Assembly: GCA_040544425.1 (NCBI GenBank)
Contig: JBEONO010000048.1
Location: forward strand, 1 to 11,887
Length of the DNA stretch: 11,887 bases
Direction of reading: 5' to 3'
DNA from: Solimicrobium sp040544425
Lineage (GTDB): Bacteria; Pseudomonadota; Gammaproteobacteria; Burkholderiales; Burkholderiaceae_D
The position numbers and the translations under genes were made by a program. Shown here piece after piece: positions 8,641 through 11,887 of the stretch. Below the pieces are notes generated by a model. That model saw nothing but the letters and a program-made list of their open reading frames with translations, ran no database searches and had not been told where the DNA came from. The stretch's first letter is position 1, and each line of letters opens with the position of its first letter.

Positions 8641-8665
8641 ATGACTGGCCTCCCGCCTCGGTCAT
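8641..8665. other. Hairpin ATGAC...GTCAT upstream of the GT-C promoter
   Basis: The five perfect outer pairs ATGAC (8641-8645) and GTCAT (8661-8665) extend inward by three more pairs, two of them G:T. The hairpin lies between the truncated fragment ending at 8690 and the GT-C promoter. It may be part of a weak terminator for the minus-strand fragment, although no clear T run follows. Confidence 0.25.
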
Positions 8666-8689
8666 TAAGAAGATGTAACGTCTTAACGA

Positions 8690-8959
8690 TTAAGAGTAAA
8701 TTTGAGACGAAGTGGCTTGTGCGCTGCTGAAGAATACCAGCTCGATTTGAAAATTTAGATTTTTGATTTCATTTGTTGACTTACTATTCTTAAAAAAGTT
8801 TTGAAAGGTCTGACTTGATATATTCTCCGGCACATCGTCAAATTTGACGCATATCCATATCTTGTAGGATGTCGTGATGTAAGCGCAGTAACCGACATCT
8901 CCGAAAAATGGGCCACGACAATTATTGCTAACGCCTTTATTAATCAATGACTTAAATGC
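8690..8959 (-). pseudogene. Start-less remnant of an unknown gene (C-terminal about 89 codons)
   Basis: The frame is open from a TAG at 8960-8962 down to the TAA at 8690-8692. It has no ATG or GTG; the only start available is a TTG at 8947 without a ribosome binding site. The product contains NCRGPFFGDVGYCAYIT and TSYKIWICVKFDDVPENIS, then an Asn/Ser/Lys-rich stretch and a hydrophobic end. Its composition looks like a folded soluble domain rather than random translation. No family was recognised. The missing start and the structured, repeat-bearing DNA just upstream suggest that the 5' part of the gene was lost. Confidence 0.4.
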
Positions 8960-8976
8960 CTAGTTAAGAGATATGA

Positions 8977-8996
8977 CAACGCTTTGCGGAGCGTTG
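8977..8996. other. Hairpin CAACGCT/AGCGTTG
   Basis: A perfect 7-bp stem (8977-8983 with 8990-8996) surrounds the loop TTGCGG, in non-coding DNA immediately upstream of the start-less fragment. It resembles the stems of REP-like or attC-like elements, but the flanking core sites needed for an attC call are absent. Confidence 0.35.
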
Positions 8997-9198
8997 CGTC
9001 CAAAAAAACCATACCTCCGGCTCCGTTACGTTTCCATGTCCGAACTGAGCCCGGCGTACTCATGTACGCATTTTATCAATGTAAGAGTTGACCCCGGCTT
9101 CTTCTGAGGCCGCGCACAAAAAGCAACGAAAGTCGTCTGCCCATTAAATCCTGGTAACTGCAACTTGGCCCCGTTTTCCCTGGGTTTCCCCTTCTTGA

Positions 9199-9231
9199 GA
9201 ATGTCGTAATGAAAGACGTGACCCCGTTTTC
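9199..9231. repeat. 33-bp perfect direct repeat, copy 1
   Basis: This segment (GAATGTCGTAATGAAAGACG followed by TGACCCCGTTTTC) is identical to 9247-9279, at an offset of 48 bases. It points to a recent local duplication or to insertion of closely similar small elements. Confidence 0.85.
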
Positions 9232-9246
9232 TGTTACCGATTCACC

Positions 9247-9279
9247 GAATGTCGTAATGAAAGACGTGACCCCGTTTTC
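9247..9279. repeat. 33-bp perfect direct repeat, copy 2
   Basis: This is the second identical copy, separated from the first by 15 bases (TGTTACCGATTCACC). It is followed directly by another partial TGACCCCGTTTTCC unit at 9281-9294. Confidence 0.85.
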
Positions 9280-9332
9280 CTGACCCCGTTTTCCACCGTT
9301 TTCCACATGATCCCGTTTTCCACATATTTACC

Positions 9333-9890
9333 TCACGTCAGATATTTTTTTAGCAAAAGCTCATTCTTATATCTCATTAGGTGATTCCAAATCGCTACAG
9401 AAATACAAGACGCAATAACAGAAAGAATTCCGAAAAGACGTTTTAAGCCGAACATCAATTGATCATATTCTTCTGAGGTGATTTCATACACATGCTTCTT
9501 GTTGATTTCCATAAAATATTTGCCTCCTGATTCATACCAATGCCTTTGATGCACCGTCTCGCCTGCGTAGGAATAGCCAATCTCAAAAGTAGCTTTAAGG
9601 TCAACAGACAGACTTGGAATTTGGATCAATAGCACAAAGAAAGTGCAGACAACGAAAAAAATCAACCATTTTGGCATCTTTTCAGTCAATTTGAGGTTTA
9701 CGCCAAAACGAGAATGTTTGATCGTCGAATCGTATATACCTATCACAACCACCAATATCGTTGGCGGCAAAATGAGCCACACAAAAACAGAGCTAAATCG
9801 ATCAAATCTAAACGCGAGCATTACCATGTCAATCAATGCCCCAAAATACAAATATTTCGAAATCGAATAAAAAGCTCTTTCATAAGTCAT
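9333..9890 (-). CDS. Four-helix inner-membrane protein of unknown function, 185 aa
   Basis: ATG 9890 is chosen because GGAAGG lies 7 bases before it. The alternative GTG at 9905 falls next to that ribosome binding site, so it is less likely. Hydrophobic segments lie at about residues 12-28, 34-53, 74-93 and 151-170. The 57-residue loop between helices three and four is soluble, with ATFEIGYSYAGETVHQRHWY, SGGKYFMEINKKHVYEIT and SEEYDQL. The pattern GKYF.xNK...EIt.EEY followed by a last helix resembles small hypothetical membrane proteins common in proteobacteria (from memory, no named function). It lies 47 bases after the broken small gene and on the same strand as the Rhs gene. A role as an immunity protein for an Rhs tip is possible from position alone. 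Confidence 0.7.
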   Translation of the reverse strand: MTYERAFYSISKYLYFGALIDMVMLAFRFDRFSSVFVWLILPPTILVVVIGIYDSTIKHSRFGVNLKLTEKMPKWLIFFVVCTFFVLLIQIPSLSVDLKATFEIGYSYAGETVHQRHWYESGGKYFMEINKKHVYEITSEEYDQLMFGLKRLFGILSVIASCISVAIWNHLMRYKNELLLKKYLT

Positions 9891-9936
9891 TTTGCTACCT
9901 TCCACAAATCAAAAACTGGCAATGTATAAACTGGCT

Positions 9937-10268
9937 TTAATTTGCCATTTTCTCAAGTAAATCGCGACAAACCCGGGCGCTGGCAACGTTGCAGGATCCG
10001 TCAAGAACGGAAAGGACTTCTTGCTCGCCACGTCTTTGAATCGAAGACACTTCAAGTATTCCAAAGACTTTTCTATATTTCATTAACCGCTCAAATAAAT
10101 CATTTGGCTAAAATTCGTTCGTGATACCTTGTCGACCAGTACCGAATAAACGGGGACCACATCCAATTGATTTCTTGCACACGTCACATAGAATGCTCTC
10201 GCCGGAAGCATTTCATGACTTCTTAAAGAATTCAACAAACGAAAACCTTCATGTAAAGTACACTTGCT
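9937..10268 (-). pseudogene. Frameshifted small gene of about 105-110 codons downstream of the Rhs tip
   Basis: One frame, open from 10268 to a TAA at 10083-10085, reads HEGFRLLNSLRSHEMLPARA, then FYVTCARNQLDVVPVYSVLV and DKVSRTNF. A second frame, open from about 10107 to a TAA at 9937-9939, reads NDLFERLMKYRKVFGILEVS, QRRGEQEVLSVLDGSCNVAS and ARVCRDLLEKMAN. Joining them at about 10105-10113, next to an AAAA/TTTT run, gives one continuous natural-looking polypeptide, as a one-base loss would produce. The start is unclear: ATG 10211 is in frame but late, and ATG 10252 (MKVF) is in another frame. Read as two genes, they overlap as TAATG, which could instead mean translational coupling of two tiny proteins. 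No family was recognised. Confidence 0.4.
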
Positions 10269-10489
10269 TTACCACAACCTGAAAAATTTTTCCTGCTGAT
10301 TTATTCTACTACACGGGCAATCAACATTTTCCAAGACTCATGTCAAATCAGCCAACTAAGATCACTAAAACAATACGCACACTGCAATATGCAATTTCGG
10401 ACCGCCACCAAAAAAGCAGGAAGTCGTACGGCCCATCAGGTGAACTTTTCCGTTCCAGATGTCGTTTAACCGGAAAGTAGGAGTTACTC
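10269..10489. other. Short intergenic stretch between Rhs gene end and broken small gene
   Basis: No credible gene was found. A start-less 53-codon minus-strand open stretch just after the Rhs stop contains DGPYDFLLFWWRSEIAYC and ends in a hydrophobic segment. It could be a relic of an older tip or immunity gene, but it may equally be chance. No intrinsic terminator follows the Rhs stop. Confidence 0.35.
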
Positions 10490-11887
10490 TTAATAACTGC
10501 TCATAAAATTCATATTCAGGTTTACATTATTATCCAAGTTCATGAAGTTAACCGCACCATTAAGGAAATTATCTGTTTGATTAGTAAGGTTGTCTAAAAC
10601 TTGACCAATGGACACAGTCCAAGTGGCGGTGTACTGTGTCCCGTGTAGAATCGAGAGGCCTAACCCTTCTCCGATGAGCACTGGAGCCTGAGCTGCAACT
10701 GCAGTTACCTGTCCATTTGCGTTCGTGTTAGCGACAACTGAAACGGCGAGACCGGCACCGCCGTCAGCCTCCACCACAGGTGATTCTGCAAACCCTGTTT
10801 CTGGTTTCTCACCATATGCAGGCCCGAAAGCCGCACCCCAACCAGCGAAAGCTCCCCTTGTAGTCTCTGGTTTACCGACGTTATATTGAAATTGCAAAAA
10901 AGGCGCAGAATCCATGCCATTAATTGTCGTGCCAACAGTAATGTTCGCACTCACCCCCTTATTGCCGACAATAAACTGGAACCCGAATGAGCCAGCTAAT
11001 TGCCAAACCGAATTGCCTCCATGCAGCAGATCGTTGAAAGAAGGTGCCGAACTAGCTGAATCTGCACCCGATACAGCTTCAAGTGCCTGACGTGGAGCTG
11101 AGGAAACCAAACCAGTCCCAGACGAATTATTAACATTTCGCGTCACTGGGATTGGCGCAGGATTACTTCTAAACCCGGAATAACTACGATCCTCGTCCCC
11201 CAAACCCGTCGATACTGCACGAAACCCAGTAGGATCAGTTCCGTTCATCGGATTATTTAACACATACGAATACCGATTATAGTTCTGTCCGTTTTTTGGA
11301 TCTGCCACCATCGGATCACCCGACAAAAATTTTCCTACGAGCGGATCGTACACCCGGCCGTTCAGGTGCACCAATTCCAAACTAGTGATTTGTTCTTGTC
11401 CTGTGTAGCCCTTATTGTCGGTTGTCTCGTTGATCTGTGCTGCTTTCGTTGTTGCAATTGACACTGGGGCGCCAACAGCGTTGCGTCGATTGCCCCATGC
11501 ATCATATCCCAACGCCTCTTTCAAGTTGCCGTCAATATCCGTCATTGCAATAACGCTACCCAAATGATCCGTATGGGTCCAATCCAGTTCACTGGCCGCT
11601 TGCCCAGGGCGATCAATTTCGACGCCCAATCCCATTGGCCAGTACGTTTTGATTTCAGTGACATTATGACTCACATCGGTCAGGACTTCCTGAGCCCCCC
11701 CATAGTACGTAATGGCTGAAGTACCTTGCGTTTGAGTACGACGTTCGTGATTGGGGCCATAGGTAAATTGGCTGGTATTGGATGCGCCATTGCCGGAATA
11801 AGCCATATTCAGCGGCATATCAAAGCTGGTCCACGTATTCGTGCGGCTGTTGCCCGTCAATTGGTTACCATCGGCATCATAGGTAAA
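10490..11887 (-). CDS. Rhs/YD-repeat protein, C-terminal 465 residues with unrecognised tip domain, 5' end outside window
   Basis: The frame is open from the right edge to the TAA at 10490-10492. The edge reads FTYDADGNQLTGN, a YD repeat, so the TTG at 11858-11860 is internal and not a start. HTDHLGSVIAMTDIDGN and YDAWGNRRN follow, then the conserved Rhs core NGRVYDPLVGKFLSGDP, NYNRYSYVLNNPMNGTDPTG. The core ends near 11222. The last 243 residues are the variable tip: a Ser/Asn-rich linker, then Gly/Ala-rich, probably beta-rich sequence with FGFQFIVGNKGVSANITVG, AGWGAAFGPAYGE and IGEGLGLSILHGTQYTATW, ending in an Asn-rich tail (NLDNNVNLNMNFMSSY). No nuclease, deaminase or ADP-ribosyltransferase motif was seen. 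Its Gly-rich beta pattern loosely recalls the type 22/23 polymorphic-toxin tips, which cannot be confirmed here. The second DPLGL motif of self-cleaving Rhs cores is absent. Confidence 0.92.
   Translation of the reverse strand, partial: FTYDADGNQLTGNSRTNTWTSFDMPLNMAYSGNGASNTSQFTYGPNHERRTQTQGTSAITYYGGAQEVLTDVSHNVTEIKTYWPMGLGVEIDRPGQAASELDWTHTDHLGSVIAMTDIDGNLKEALGYDAWGNRRNAVGAPVSIATTKAAQINETTDNKGYTGQEQITSLELVHLNGRVYDPLVGKFLSGDPMVADPKNGQNYNRYSYVLNNPMNGTDPTGFRAVSTGLGDEDRSYSGFRSNPAPIPVTRNVNNSSGTGLVSSAPRQALEAVSGADSASSAPSFNDLLHGGNSVWQLAGSFGFQFIVGNKGVSANITVGTTINGMDSAPFLQFQYNVGKPETTRGAFAGWGAAFGPAYGEKPETGFAESPVVEADGGAGLAVSVVANTNANGQVTAVAAQAPVLIGEGLGLSILHGTQYTATWTVSIGQVLDNLTNQTDNFLNGAVNFMNLDNNVNLNMNFMSSY
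10493..11221 (-). other. Variable C-terminal tip domain of the right-hand Rhs protein
   Basis: The 243 residues after DPTGF are where Rhs proteins carry their exchangeable effector domain. The sequence is low in Cys and His, rich in Gly, Ala, Asn, Ser and Thr, and shows alternating beta-strand patterns. This is more like a beta-barrel, pore-type or structural domain than a typical enzyme. The function is unknown. Confidence 0.5.

Larger units (their letters stand above)
9167..9324 (-). repeat. Cluster of six GGAAAACGG(GGTCA)-type short repeats
   Basis: Read on the minus strand from 9324, six copies of a (G)GAAAACGG core occur. Four continue as GGGTCA or GGATCA-like sequence and one as GGGCCA; the copy at 9296-9304 is cut short after the core. 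The first two are preceded by TGT and the fourth and fifth are followed by CG. The spacing is irregular, so this is not a CRISPR. The cluster begins 9 bases after the stop codon of the four-helix protein gene. Confidence 0.7.
8960..9332. repeat. Non-coding stretch with hairpins and a cluster of short repeats
   Basis: This interval lies between the start-less fragment and the four-helix membrane protein and has no credible gene. It holds the CAACGCT hairpin, a second hairpin GCGTAC/GTACGC (9054-9059 with 9064-9069), a GAGTTGACCCCGG segment near 9085, and the GGAAAACGG repeat cluster at 9167-9324. The 76-codon minus-strand open frame at 9076-9306 is largely translation of that cluster. GACCCCG/CGGGGTC motifs of this kind are often seen around REP-associated Y1 transposases; here no transposase is present, so this link is inference from memory. 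Confidence 0.45.

Noticed and set aside
8920..9000. Possible integron attC site (TAACGCC, CTAGTTAAG and the CAACGCT hairpin)
   Set aside because: No pair of complementary RYYYAAC/GTTRRRY core sites at the right spacing, no integrase and no cassette array.
9076..9306. 76-codon minus-strand open frame with the repeated peptide ENGVTSFITTF
   Set aside because: The repeated peptide is just the 33-bp DNA duplication translated in frame (the 48-base offset is a multiple of three). There is no ribosome binding site and the rest is low-quality Arg/Leu-rich sequence.
9167..9324. Possible CRISPR array
   Set aside because: Repeat units are short and uneven, spacers range from almost none to several tens of bases, and no cas gene is present.
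10126..10165. AAACGGGGACC at about 10148-10158 as another member of the GGAAAACGGGGTCA repeat family
   Set aside because: It differs in the bases after the G run and in the flanks, and lies within the broken small gene in a stretch with protein-like coding (DVVPVYS). Similarity is probably chance.
10441..10489. Terminator after the Rhs stop from TTTCCG...CGGAAA
   Set aside because: The stem is only 6 bp with an 18-base loop and no T run follows it on the minus strand.
10705..10950. 81-codon minus-strand frame
   Set aside because: It is an out-of-frame shadow inside the Rhs tip coding sequence.
1..11887. The two edge genes being one gene split by a circular join
   Set aside because: Joining position 1 directly to 11887 puts the two reading frames out of register by one base, so they are not one continuous gene in this window.

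Overview
The window looks like an accessory region of a Gram-negative, probably proteobacterial, chromosome. The evidence is a Sec-exported SpvB/TcdB/YD-repeat giant protein, the C-terminal end of a second Rhs-type protein, a GT-C type membrane glycosyltransferase and a broken GspM/PilO-like gene. The genus cannot be read from the sequence. The two Rhs-type genes are of moderate GC content, while the DNA between them is clearly more AT-rich and holds several broken or truncated genes. No tRNA, rRNA, CRISPR array, integrase or intact transposase was seen.

Layout, from the right edge in the direction of most transcription (minus strand). Positions 11887-10490 are the last 465 codons of an Rhs/YD-repeat protein: YD repeats, the Rhs core ending in DPTGF, then a 243-residue Gly/Ala/Asn-rich tip of unknown type. 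Next comes a frameshifted small gene (about 10268-9937), then a 185-residue four-helix membrane protein (9890-9333). Positions 9324-9167 hold a cluster of short GGAAAACGG-type repeats, including a 33-bp perfect direct duplication. Around 8960-8690 lies a start-less gene remnant between hairpins. Positions 8561-7005 encode an intact 518-residue polytopic GT-C-like glycosyltransferase with a plausible promoter and ribosome binding site. On the plus strand, 6431-6957 is a frameshifted single-helix GspM/PilO-like gene converging on it. Positions 5685-6430 are an AT-rich, non-coding spacer with hairpins and a pair of similar 18-bp motifs.

From 5684 to the left edge runs one uninterrupted minus-strand reading frame of 1894 codons. 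It has a Sec signal peptide, one degenerate and four similar bacterial Ig-like repeats, an SpvB domain, a TcdB-middle-like region with three DxDGDG-type loops, and YD repeats that run off the window.

The simplest reading is two neighbouring Rhs/Tc-type secreted proteins separated by a region of gene turnover. That is where Rhs loci commonly carry tip, immunity and displaced fragments. Whether the membrane protein or the broken gene next to the tip is (or was) a cognate immunity factor is inference only. Both window edges cut through YD-repeat coding sequence, so the start of the right gene and the end of the left gene cannot be judged.
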